Part shown: positions 1 to 6,181 of the stretch, piece after piece
Layout: every line of letters begins with the position of its first letter
Position numbering within the stretch: the stretch's first letter is position 1
Translations under genes and position numbers: made by a program
DNA from: JBGOUV01 sp041477815
Lineage (GTDB): Bacteria; Acidobacteriota; Terriglobia; Bryobacterales; JACQDG01
Reading direction: 5' to 3'
Length of the DNA: 14,843 nt
Assembly (NCBI GenBank): GCA_041477815.1
Contig: JBGOUV010000154.1
Location: 1 to 14,843, forward strand
Notes under the pieces: model-generated
Databases searched by the model: none
What the model saw: only the letters and a program-made list of their open reading frames with translations
What the model was told of the DNA's origin: nothing

Positions 1-981
1 GTAGGGGCCGGCGGCCTGCTCCCACTGCGAGACCGACAGGATGCGCGGGACGATATCGAGCAGCGAGGCGGCGATGCCTGGTCCCATCAGCTCGGCGCCC
101 AGGTCGCGCTGGAGCTTCTGCTCATGCTCGGCCAGTGGGCGGAGCACGGCCCGCAGCTCGTCCGGGCCCGGGGGCTTCGAGCCGGGGGGCTGAAAGTCGG
201 CCAGCCGGACCAGACGGTTCTGGTGATAGGCGTTGAGGGGACGATTGGCCAGGACGCCCAGGCCTTTCGCGCGGCAGAATTCGAGCACCGTCTTCCCGTC
301 GTTGTTTGGCTCCAGCGCCCCGCCCGACTCGTAGAGGTTCACCGGAAGCTGGACCACCCGGAAATGGTGGTTCGCCGACACCTCTGCGGCGGCGGCGAGG
401 GTGCGGGCGACGGAGGTGTGGTGGGGGTCCGAGGCGGGCGTCGGGTAATTGTTGGAGCTGACGCCGTACCACCGGATCTTCCCGGCGGCCACCTGGGATT
501 CCAGGAACCGGAAGGCCTCGCGAATGCGCCGATAAAACTCGTCGTGGCCGGCCGGCGGTACTTCCAGGTAATATTCAGGATTATGCAGCAGGTAGACGTC
601 GAGGTAGTCGGCCTGCAGGCGCTCGGACGAAAGCCGGACCTGCGTTTCCAGGAACTCGGGGTGGATGGAGTGCCAGATGCCCGGGCCGTACTGCACCACC
701 TCGGGGAACTGGCGCTCCTGGGCCAGGGTCATGTTGCGTCCCTGGATGTAACCGCCTTTGGTGACCAGGATCACCTTGCCGCGGTCGTGGAAGCGGAGCA
801 TGCGGCCGACCAGGGTTTCGGACTCGCCGTCCATGTAGTTGGCTGAGGTATCGATCAGATTGCCGCCGCGTTCGAGGTACAGGCCCAGGGCGTCGGCGTG
901 GGTGGTGTTGTCGTCCGACACCCGATAGCACCCGAAGCCGATCGGATGGCACTCTGAGCCGGTCTCACCTAAGGTGGGCAT
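1..981 (-). CDS. Aldo/keto reductase (3' end beyond window)
   Basis: Encodes an NAD(P)H-dependent oxidoreductase of the aldo/keto reductase superfamily, a cytoplasmic TIM barrel reducing aldehydes or ketones. 327 codons are visible without a stop, so the C-terminus lies past the left edge. The catalytic tetrad is visible: D44 and Y49 in LIDTSANYMDGESE, K75 in VTKGGY and H133 in DVYLLHNPEY. The ATG at 981 starts MPTLGETGSECHPIGFGCYR; an in-frame TAG lies upstream with no other ATG between, and a GGAG ribosome binding site sits 10 nt before it. It follows the YkgJ-like gene by 43 bp on the same strand, so it is probably the last gene of a leuB-led operon. The H-x-E-F-L-E stretch before the Leu-Leu-His motif recalls AKRs acting on sugar-derived aldehydes, but the substrate cannot be read from the sequence. 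Confidence 0.9.
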   Translation of the reverse strand, partial: MPTLGETGSECHPIGFGCYRVSDDNTTHADALGLYLERGGNLIDTSANYMDGESETLVGRMLRFHDRGKVILVTKGGYIQGRNMTLAQERQFPEVVQYGPGIWHSIHPEFLETQVRLSSERLQADYLDVYLLHNPEYYLEVPPAGHDEFYRRIREAFRFLESQVAAGKIRWYGVSSNNYPTPASDPHHTSVARTLAAAAEVSANHHFRVVQLPVNLYESGGALEPNNDGKTVLEFCRAKGLGVLANRPLNAYHQNRLVRLADFQPPGSKPPGPDELRAVLRPLAEHEQKLQRDLGAELMGPGIAASLLDIVPRILSVSQWEQAAGPY

Positions 982-1000
982 CGCTAAGTAGCTCCAGCCT

Positions 1001-1025
1001 GCTAACGGCTAATAGCTAACAGCTT
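1001..1025 (+). repeat. Heptamer tandem repeat GCTAAYR, copy 1
   Basis: Three and a half tandem units of a 7-nt motif, GCTAACG GCTAATA GCTAACA GCTT. It fills most of the 43-bp gap between the YkgJ-like gene and the aldo/keto reductase, touches the YkgJ stop codon, and lies in the 5' leader of the reductase. A 17-base core (gctaatagctaacagct) recurs exactly at 7004-7020. From memory, strings of this kind are scattered between genes in acidobacterial and some other genomes; their role is unknown. Confidence 0.75.
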
Positions 1026-1633
1026 CATAAATCGAAGTCCTCCAGAATCGCGCGGGCCACGCTGATGGGCATCTCGTCGCGCCGGCCGCCGCGGGCGTTG
1101 TAGTCTTCCTGGGTCCGCTTCCAGTCGTCGTAGAGACCGGTCTGGATCTGGACAAGCTGCGGGTCATCAATCTCATCGCCGGGCTGGAAGTTCAGCTCGC
1201 AGGCGAAGAGTCGTCCCGGCCTCAGTGGGTTGTAGAGCGGGATGCCGTACTTGCGGCAGATCAGCGGGCGCGACTCGTAGATGCGGCAGCCGTCGTCGTC
1301 ACCGAGGGCGGGGCAGGCGAGGCGCGTGCCCTCGGGCGGCAGATGGCCCCAGGCTTCGAGGAGTCCGTGCTCCCGCATGATGGCCTCGCGCCGCGGCAAG
1401 TACGCGCCGGCGCGTGCCTGGAGATCGGCGCGTTCGGCTTCCGGCAGTTGCTTCACGGCCCCGGAGATGACCGCCGCCTCCGGCTCGGTGATCTGAAAGA
1501 GCTGGTGGCAGCACTGCGTGCAGCCCTTGCGGCACTGGATGCGCGCGCCGTGCAGATCGAGGTTGCGGCGAAACTCGGCCTGCCAGCCGGCGGCTGCGTC
1601 CTCAAACCGCTCCACTACCCAATCGCGTCGCAC
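1025..1633 (-). CDS. YkgJ-like cysteine-cluster (CxxxCxxCC) metal-binding protein
   Basis: A 202-residue soluble protein of the YkgJ / UPF0153 type, thought to bind zinc or iron through conserved cysteines; no reaction is established for the family. The diagnostic cluster is C34, C38, C41, C42 (QCRKGCTQCCHQ), followed by C107, C116 and C126 in CPALGDDDGCRIYESRPLIC and by C145. IYESRPLICRKYG is typical of the family. The chosen start is a GTG at 1633, which puts the first 19 nt inside the 3' end of leuB in another frame, pointing to translational coupling. A start further upstream would mean a longer overlap. Its place after leuB suggests co-expression; since the LeuC/LeuD dehydratase of the same pathway is an iron-sulphur enzyme, a link to metal handling is possible, but that is only a guess. 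Confidence 0.85.
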   Translation of the reverse strand: MRRDWVVERFEDAAAGWQAEFRRNLDLHGARIQCRKGCTQCCHQLFQITEPEAAVISGAVKQLPEAERADLQARAGAYLPRREAIMREHGLLEAWGHLPPEGTRLACPALGDDDGCRIYESRPLICRKYGIPLYNPLRPGRLFACELNFQPGDEIDDPQLVQIQTGLYDDWKRTQEDYNARGGRRDEMPISVARAILEDFDL

Positions 1634-2703
1634 ACGGCCTTTCCCACCTGCTCGGTCGAGGCGGGCGGACCCGCCGGTTTCAGGTCCGCGGTGACGCGTC
1701 CGGAGGCCAGCACCTGCTCCATGGCCCGCTCGACGGACTTGGCTTCCCGGTCCAGGCCGAAGCTGTAGCTAAGCAGCGCTGCGACCGAGCCGATAGCGCC
1801 GAGCGGGTTGGCTTTGTTTTGTCCGGCGAGGTCGGGGGCCGAGCCGTGGACGGGCTCATAGAGGCCGCGCCAGGCGCCCGAGGGGAGCCGGTCGCCGATC
1901 GAGGCCGAGGGCAGCATGCCGATCGAGCCGGCCAGCACGGCGCCCTCGTCGCTGAGGATGTCGCCGAACATGTTCTCGGTGACCACGATGTCGAAGCGCC
2001 GGGGGTTGAGGACGAGCTGCATGGCGCAGTTGTCGACCAGGATGTGGTCCAGGGCAATGTCCGGGAACTCCTTCTTGCCGATGCCGGTCACGACGTCGCG
2101 CCAGAGCTGCGAGTTTTCGAGGACATTGGACTTGTCGACCGAGGTCACCTTCTTGCGCCGGCCTTGGGCCAGGTGGAAGGCCATGCGGGCCACGCGGGCG
2201 ATCTCGCTCTCGCGGTAGAACATCGTGTTGGTGGCGGTGCGCTCGCCGTTTTCGGTCGTGATGCCGCGCGGGGTGCCGTAGTAGATGCCGCCGGTCAGCT
2301 CGCGGACGATGATCATGTCGGTGCCCCGGACCAGTTCGTCCTTGAGCGGCGACGATGCGACGAGGCTTTCATAGGCGATCACGGGCCGCAAATTTGCGTA
2401 GACGCCCAGGAGCTTGCGGATGCCGAGCAGTCCGCGCTCGGGACGCTTTTCGGGCGGGGCGTTGTCGAACTCCGGCAGCCCGACCGCGCCCATCAGGGTG
2501 GCGTCGGCGTCGAGAGCCAGCTTTTCGGTCTCGCTGGGGAGGGGCTGGCCGGTCTTGTGGATGGCGATGCCGCCGAGCAGGCCTTCGGAGAGCTGCAGGG
2601 TGTGACCATGTTTCCGGGCAACGTGCTCCAGGACGCGGATGGCCTCCCGGGTGACCTCCGGACCGATGCCGTCCCCCGGCAGAACCAGGATATTCAATTG
2701 CAT
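1615..2703 (-). CDS. leuB: 3-isopropylmalate dehydrogenase
   Basis: Catalyses the NAD+-dependent oxidative decarboxylation of 3-isopropylmalate, the third step of leucine biosynthesis, as a cytoplasmic dimer. The 362-residue product has the family's normal length. Visible landmarks: LPGDGIGPEV (residues 8-17), substrate arginines in GIRKLLGVYANLRPV (R96, R106) and IIVREL (R134), catalytic Y163 (MFYRES) and K191 (DKSNVL), metal-binding aspartates in VDNCAMQ (D224) and ENMFGDILSDE (D248, D252), and the NAD-binding loop EPVHGSAPDLAG (283-294). The ATG at 2703 (MQLNILVLPG) is preferred. The open frame continues to 2838, but those codons look unlike LeuB and would overlap the divergent dehydratase gene; an ATG at 2709 is an equally short alternative. 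No leuA, leuC or leuD is in the window. It is the first gene of the minus-strand cluster and is separated by 37 bp from the divergent dehydratase. Confidence 0.97.
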   Translation of the reverse strand: MQLNILVLPGDGIGPEVTREAIRVLEHVARKHGHTLQLSEGLLGGIAIHKTGQPLPSETEKLALDADATLMGAVGLPEFDNAPPEKRPERGLLGIRKLLGVYANLRPVIAYESLVASSPLKDELVRGTDMIIVRELTGGIYYGTPRGITTENGERTATNTMFYRESEIARVARMAFHLAQGRRKKVTSVDKSNVLENSQLWRDVVTGIGKKEFPDIALDHILVDNCAMQLVLNPRRFDIVVTENMFGDILSDEGAVLAGSIGMLPSASIGDRLPSGAWRGLYEPVHGSAPDLAGQNKANPLGAIGSVAALLSYSFGLDREAKSVERAMEQVLASGRVTADLKPAGPPASTEQVGKAVCDAIG

Positions 2704-2728
2704 GCCCATCCAGGGTAGCGCACTCGTG

Positions 2729-2734
2729 TAAGAT
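2729..2734 (+). promoter_or_regulatory. Candidate -10 element just upstream of the dehydratase start
   Basis: TAAGAT, within tcgtgtaagatct, ends 6 nt before the ATG at 2741. Transcription would start at or near the A of the ATG, giving a leaderless message, which agrees with the absence of a Shine-Dalgarno sequence. Nearly the same 13-mer (tcgtgtaaaatct) precedes the kinase gene at 12905. No good -35 box is visible. Confidence 0.35.
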
Positions 2735-2740
2735 CTCTCT

Positions 2741-4009
2741 ATGCAACGACGAACCTTTCTGAAATCGCTGGCGGCCGGGACGGCGGCGGGCCTGTTTGCC
2801 GCGCCGCTCCCCAAGGCCAAGATCACGCGGGTGCGCATCTACCAGCCGCCCAACCTCAACCGCACCATCAACCAGAGCAATATGCTGGTGGCGGTGGAGA
2901 CCGACATAGGCATTACCGGTATCGGCGAGGGCGGCACCCGGGACCTGCTGGAGCAGTGCGCCGGCAGCCTCATCGGGAAGAACCCCTTCCAGATCGAGCG
3001 CGTCTGGCAGCACATGTACATCGACTGGTTTTACCCGCCCGGACGCGAGAAGGTCCACGCCCTGGGGGCCATGGACATGGCCCTCTGGGACATCAAGGGC
3101 AAGGCGTTTCAGGCTCCGGTACACCAACTGCTGGGCGGCATGGTCCGAAACCACGTGGAGTGCTACGGCGTGCCGCGGGCGACCGGCGCCGCGCCCGGGG
3201 CCGGTGGACGAGGCGGGGGCGGCTTCGTCACCGAAGGCTCCGGGGGCGACCGACTTCGCGATCTGGCGCGCTCCTCGATGGAAGCCGGCTTCCGCTGCTT
3301 CCGCATGGACGCCTCGGTCGGCGGCGCCATCCCCGACGGCATCTTCAATACCCACGAGCGCGTGCGCCTGGTGGCCGCCGCCTGCAAGGCCGCCCGCGAG
3401 GGCGTGGGACCCAAGGGCGACTGGATGATCGACCTGCACCAGAAGTTCGACTACGCCGACGCCCTGCGCACCTGCAAGCTCATCGAAGAGTATGAGCCCT
3501 ACCTGGTGGAAGATCCCGTGCGCGACGAGCACGCCCACCAGGACCTCCCCAAGCTGCGCCAGATGACCACCGTGCCCCTGGCCCACGGCGAGGAGTGGGG
3601 CCAGCGTTACGACTTCAACAAGCTGGTCGAGAACCACGACATCGACTACGCCCGCTGCACCCTCCCCAACGTCGGTGGTATCACTGAGATGCTGAAGATC
3701 ATGGCCCTCTGCGAGACCCACGCGGTCGGCATCGTGCCGCACTTCACCGGTCCCATCGCCACCGCCGCCCTGGTGCATTGCCTGGGCACGTTCTCGGGCG
3801 CGGTGCTGGTCGAGATCGGCGCCAACCAGGTCCTGCCCTCCTACCTGCCGGAGTGCCACGACTTCCGCGCCGGCAAGCTCTGGCCCAACGAGCGTCCCGG
3901 CCTGGGCGTGACCGTGGACTTCAAGGCCGTGCAGCAGGTCGCCGAGGTGACCACGGCCGGGATGTCGCGCATCTACAACCGCCCGGACGGCTCACTCACC
4001 CACTGGTAG
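2741..4009 (+). CDS. Tat-signal enolase-superfamily sugar-acid dehydratase-like protein
   Basis: A 422-residue member of the mandelate racemase/muconate lactonising group of the enolase superfamily, closest in motifs to galactonate- or gluconate-type acid-sugar dehydratases. The N-terminus MQRRTFLKSLAAGTAAG is a textbook Tat signal (twin arginines R3-R4, then TFLK), with likely cleavage near residue 21 and no lipobox cysteine, so the folded enzyme should be exported. The capping domain spans roughly 27-145 and the barrel follows. Apparent Mg ligands are D231 (WMIDLHQ, with H233), E257 (YLVEDP) and E284 or E285 (HGEEWG); the catalytic base is probably H334 (IVPHFTGP). A glycine-rich insertion at about 149-170 looks family-specific. 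The start sits next to a possible leaderless promoter. It is coupled to the downstream methyltransferase. The substrate is unknown, and racemase or cycloisomerase activity is not excluded. Confidence 0.88.
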   Translation: MQRRTFLKSLAAGTAAGLFAAPLPKAKITRVRIYQPPNLNRTINQSNMLVAVETDIGITGIGEGGTRDLLEQCAGSLIGKNPFQIERVWQHMYIDWFYPPGREKVHALGAMDMALWDIKGKAFQAPVHQLLGGMVRNHVECYGVPRATGAAPGAGGRGGGGFVTEGSGGDRLRDLARSSMEAGFRCFRMDASVGGAIPDGIFNTHERVRLVAAACKAAREGVGPKGDWMIDLHQKFDYADALRTCKLIEEYEPYLVEDPVRDEHAHQDLPKLRQMTTVPLAHGEEWGQRYDFNKLVENHDIDYARCTLPNVGGITEMLKIMALCETHAVGIVPHFTGPIATAALVHCLGTFSGAVLVEIGANQVLPSYLPECHDFRAGKLWPNERPGLGVTVDFKAVQQVAEVTTAGMSRIYNRPDGSLTHW

Positions 4010-4010
4010 G

Positions 4011-5258
4011 ATGCAGGACCCCTCGCACTACGTGCCGGAATGGCGCCGCGAATTCCTCACCACCGGCTGGTGGCACAGCTTCGAGCTGCCGGACGGAGGC
4101 GTCATCGAAGGCGTCATGGACCTCGCCGGACTACGGCGCCGCCTGGAGCGGTTCCGCGTCCCGCCGGACCTCGCCGGCAAGCGGGTCCTCGACATCGGAG
4201 CCTGGGACGGCTGGTTCAGCTTCGAGATGGAACGCCGTGGCGCCGACGTGGTGGCCATCGACAACTGGGACAATCCGAGATTCCGTGAGATCCACGGCCT
4301 GCTCGGGTCCCGCGTCGACTACCGCGTGATGGACGTCTACGAGGTGACGCCCGAGCGCGTGGGCCGGTTCGACATCGTGCTGTTCCTGGGCGTCCTGTAT
4401 CACCTCAAGCATCCGCTGCTGGCGCTGGAGCGCGTCTGTGCGGTAACCACGGACATGGCGTACGTGGAGTCCTTCGTGCTTCAGAATGAGGACCGCCCGG
4501 TCCTGGAGTTCTACGAGACCTCCGAGCTGGGCGGGCAGTCGGACAACTGGGTAGCTCCGAGTCTTTCCTGTCTGGCCGCGTTTTGCCGCACCGCCGGTTT
4601 TGCCCGCGTCGACGTGAACGGGGTCCACGACTACGGAGCCGCTCTGACGTGCCACCGGTGCTGGGAGCCTCCGCCCCCCGATGCCGCCCAGGGACCCCTG
4701 CTGCTGGCCGCCGCCCACGATCGCAACTTCGGCGTCAACCTCCGTTCCCAGTCGGATGAATACGTAGCCGGCATGTTTCGCTGTAGCGCCGAGCGCCTGG
4801 CGAGGGAAGATGTGGAGGCCGAGGTGGCGGGCTTCGGGGTGATGCCGATTCACGTGGCGCGCCTCAGCAGCGGCGACTGGCAGGCCAACTTCCAGCTCCC
4901 TCCGGGACTGCCGCCGGGCTGGCACGACGTACGCCTGCGCTTGGCCGGCACGTCCTTCAGCAACTCGATTCCAGTGGCTGTAGATGTGCCTCTAAGTGTG
5001 GATGCACTCGCCGTAATAGGCGTCCAGGACGTCGGAAGCGGGTTCCTCACCCTCTGGGTTGAGGGCCTGCCCGCCAACGCCGACTGCCACAACGTCGAGG
5101 TGCTCCTCGGCGGTGAGCGTCAGATTACGACCTATGTCGGCGGAAGCCAAGTGAACGTCCGGCGCAACCCCGAGGTCCAGCCGGGGCCGCAGCCTGTGGT
5201 GGTTCGCTGTGGCGGAGTCGAAAGCGCGCCCGTCGATTTTGCCGTCGCTAGAATCTAA
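4011..5258 (+). CDS. CmoB-like SAM-dependent methyltransferase with Ig-like C-terminal half
   Basis: A 415-residue protein. Residues 1 to about 215 are a class I methyltransferase resembling CmoB/DUF1698: motif I VLDIGAWDGWFSFE (59-72), acidic D84 at the end of the second strand (VVAIDN), and FDIVLFLGVLYHLKHP (120-135), the family's most recognisable block. The remaining part (about 240-415) is unlike CmoB. It is rich in beta-strand-type sequence and reads as two Ig-like repeats, one ending SNSIPVAVDVP (317-327) and one containing GGSQVNVRR (377-385) and QPVVVRCGG (394-402), which recalls the Solibacter-type C-terminal domain TIGR03437. There is no signal peptide. The ATG lies 1 nt after the dehydratase stop codon, so the pair is almost certainly co-translated. 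The lack of CmoB-specific context makes tRNA modification unlikely; a glycan or small-molecule acceptor is a guess. Confidence 0.85.
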   Translation: MQDPSHYVPEWRREFLTTGWWHSFELPDGGVIEGVMDLAGLRRRLERFRVPPDLAGKRVLDIGAWDGWFSFEMERRGADVVAIDNWDNPRFREIHGLLGSRVDYRVMDVYEVTPERVGRFDIVLFLGVLYHLKHPLLALERVCAVTTDMAYVESFVLQNEDRPVLEFYETSELGGQSDNWVAPSLSCLAAFCRTAGFARVDVNGVHDYGAALTCHRCWEPPPPDAAQGPLLLAAAHDRNFGVNLRSQSDEYVAGMFRCSAERLAREDVEAEVAGFGVMPIHVARLSSGDWQANFQLPPGLPPGWHDVRLRLAGTSFSNSIPVAVDVPLSVDALAVIGVQDVGSGFLTLWVEGLPANADCHNVEVLLGGERQITTYVGGSQVNVRRNPEVQPGPQPVVVRCGGVESAPVDFAVARI

Positions 5259-5268
5259 TGGCTGGACT

Positions 5269-5299
5269 GGGGGGATGGAGAGGAGGGGGAGGGATCGGG
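5269..5299 (+). other. G-run cluster, possible quadruplex
   Basis: Four runs of three or more G (5269-5274, 5285-5289, 5291-5293, 5297-5299) follow the methyltransferase stop codon. The spacers are 10, 1 and 3 nt; the first is longer than in a canonical G-quadruplex. The stretch is strongly purine-biased and is followed by an AT-rich tail (5310-5335). It lies between the plus-strand methyltransferase and the convergent 3' end of the decayed gene, where no classical terminator hairpin is visible. Confidence 0.25.
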
Positions 5300-5328
5300 A
5301 GGTTGGCTTTGGTTTTTCAATTCTATAT

Positions 5329-5849
5329 TTATTTCGGCAACGGCGGGGGTGGGACGAAAAGGCCGGCGCGGAGGGCCTGGCGGCGCTCGAGCTCGTGGAG
5401 GGCGCGGCAGAAGGAGCGCTCGAGGCGGCTCTCCAGCAGGGAGAAGTTCTGGAGGGTGGGGAAGCCATCGGCGTCGTAGCAGGTGATGAAGGAGGGGCGG
5501 AGTTCCGGGGGGGCGCGGAAGCGCTTGCTGTCCTTCTGGAGGAGGGGCGCGCGGAGCTGGTAGTAGTCGGCCTCGGTCTGGCGGAGACGGCGCAGGCGCT
5601 TCGCAGCAGTCGGCGATGCGGTGAACCGGAACGAACTCGTCGGGGCTCCCGGGCTGGAGGTCATCCTCAAAGGCGCGGATTGGTTTCCTCGAAAGCGGCG
5701 GGATTTTCGCCTGCGAGGACGGCGTGGCGGGCGGTGAGGCCGTGGCCGAGGCCGTTGTAGCGGACGGCAGCCTTGCCTTGGGGCGTGCGAGGGCCGGTGG
5801 AAAGCTGGGCGTTACGCCGGTTGACGTCGATGCGACTCTGACTCGTCAT
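5329..5849 (-). pseudogene. Frameshifted remnant of an acidobacterial MTSQ..STGPRTPQGK family gene
   Basis: Three reading frames together give one protein. Frame A from the ATG at 5849 reads MTSQSRIDVNRRNAQLSTG, then PRTPQGKAAVRYN and HGLTARHAVLAGENPAAFEE, and stops at TGA 5669-5667. Frame B continues AFEDDLQPGSPDEF and VHRIADCC (about 5676-5604). Frame C takes over with RLRRLRQTEADYYQLRAPLL (about 5598 onward) and ends at TAA 5331-5329. The breaks lie near 5672-5690 and 5598-5604. From memory, intact relatives of about 170-220 residues, with this N-terminus and a helical WRLRR middle, are common multicopy hypothetical proteins in Acidobacteriota. No function is known. Two separate breaks favour real decay over one sequencing error, although assembly errors in G-rich sequence remain possible. 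Confidence 0.72.
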
Positions 5850-5920
5850 GCTTGGAGTACCGCTTACCTCTTAGTTTCGTTTATAGCACGCCGATGTACT
5901 GGTTTCGCGGGGTGGTGGAT

Positions 5921-5964
5921 GTAAGTGGTCACAAGTTTCTTTCCCCGCCGAATCAACCACTTAC
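5921..5964. repeat. Inverted repeat, 9-bp perfect arms
   Basis: The arms gtaagtggt (5921-5929) and accacttac (5956-5964) are exactly complementary and are separated by 26 bp. They lie upstream of the ABC ATPase promoter candidate. The long loop argues against a terminator; a binding site for a dimeric or looping regulator, or chance, are the alternatives. Confidence 0.4.
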
Positions 5965-5999
5965 CCCCTCCGCTCCCCTCCTACGCCACTCTCCCCGGT

Positions 6000-6005
6000 T
6001 ATACT
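6000..6005 (+). promoter_or_regulatory. Candidate -10 box upstream of the ABC ATPase
   Basis: TATACT in ccggttatactggatc is close to the TATAAT consensus and stands out in very GC-rich surroundings. No TTGACA-like -35 is visible at 16-18 bp spacing. Transcription would begin near 6012, about 155 nt before the ATPase ATG, giving a long leader that contains an ATG at 6023. Confidence 0.35.
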
Positions 6006-6022
6006 GGATCTAGGCGAAGCTC

Positions 6023-6181
6023 ATGTCCGTAACCTTTCCCCCGCTTCCAATCGCCCCCCCCTCTAAATTACCAAACGAACTCCCACGCCAAGCTCCCTAC
6101 GTCCTCCCTAACCTGCTAGCCACCAGCGACTTACGGCGACTATCCAGGCGAATACCAGGCGAAGATCATGGCCTCCAATAA
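6023..6181 (+). other. Doubtful 52-codon leader ORF overlapping the ABC ATPase start
   Basis: ATG at 6023 is preceded by aggcgaagctc, nearly the same as the aggcgaagatc before the ATPase ATG, and follows the TATACT box by 17 nt. The frame runs to TAA at 6179-6181, overlapping the ATPase by 14 nt in another frame. The predicted peptide is proline- and arginine-rich, resembles nothing I know, and its third codon positions are not C/G-rich like the neighbouring genes. It may be a translated leader coupling into the ATPase, or chance. Confidence 0.15.

Larger units (their letters stand above)
5850..6167. other. Intergenic region of 318 bp
   Basis: Lies between the 5' end of the decayed minus-strand gene and the ABC ATPase, so it must hold promoters for both directions. 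It contains an inverted repeat (5921-5964), a candidate -10 box (6000-6005), a C8 tract (6054-6061) and three copies of an aggcgaa motif (6012-6018, 6146-6152, 6157-6163), the first and last of which precede ATG codons. The plus strand is strikingly C-rich here, whereas it is G-rich just to the left. No RNA gene or convincing protein gene was recognised. Confidence 0.6.

Noticed and set aside
1001..1025. Terminator or CRISPR-like array at the GCTAAYR repeat
   Set aside because: The units are only 7 nt, directly adjacent without spacers, and form no stem with a U-run.
2704..2838. N-terminal extension of LeuB by 45 residues
   Set aside because: Canonical LeuB begins at MQLNILVLPGDG; the extension would overlap the dehydratase gene on the other strand and has no similarity to the family.
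2369..3859. A 496-codon open frame on the minus strand, antisense to the dehydratase gene and running into leuB sequence in another frame
   Set aside because: It mirrors the C-rich third positions of the dehydratase gene, has no recognisable domain, and passes through two clear genes and their divergent promoter.
5598..5690. Programmed ribosomal frameshifting in the 5329-5849 gene
   Set aside because: Two shifts would be needed and no slippery heptamer plus structure is evident; simple decay or sequence error is the easier reading.
6023..6170. Phase-variable start of the ABC ATPase through slippage at the C8 tract (6054-6061)
   Set aside because: A one-base loss would put the ATG at 6023 in the ATPase frame, but that frame has a TAG at 6117-6119, so no fusion product could form.
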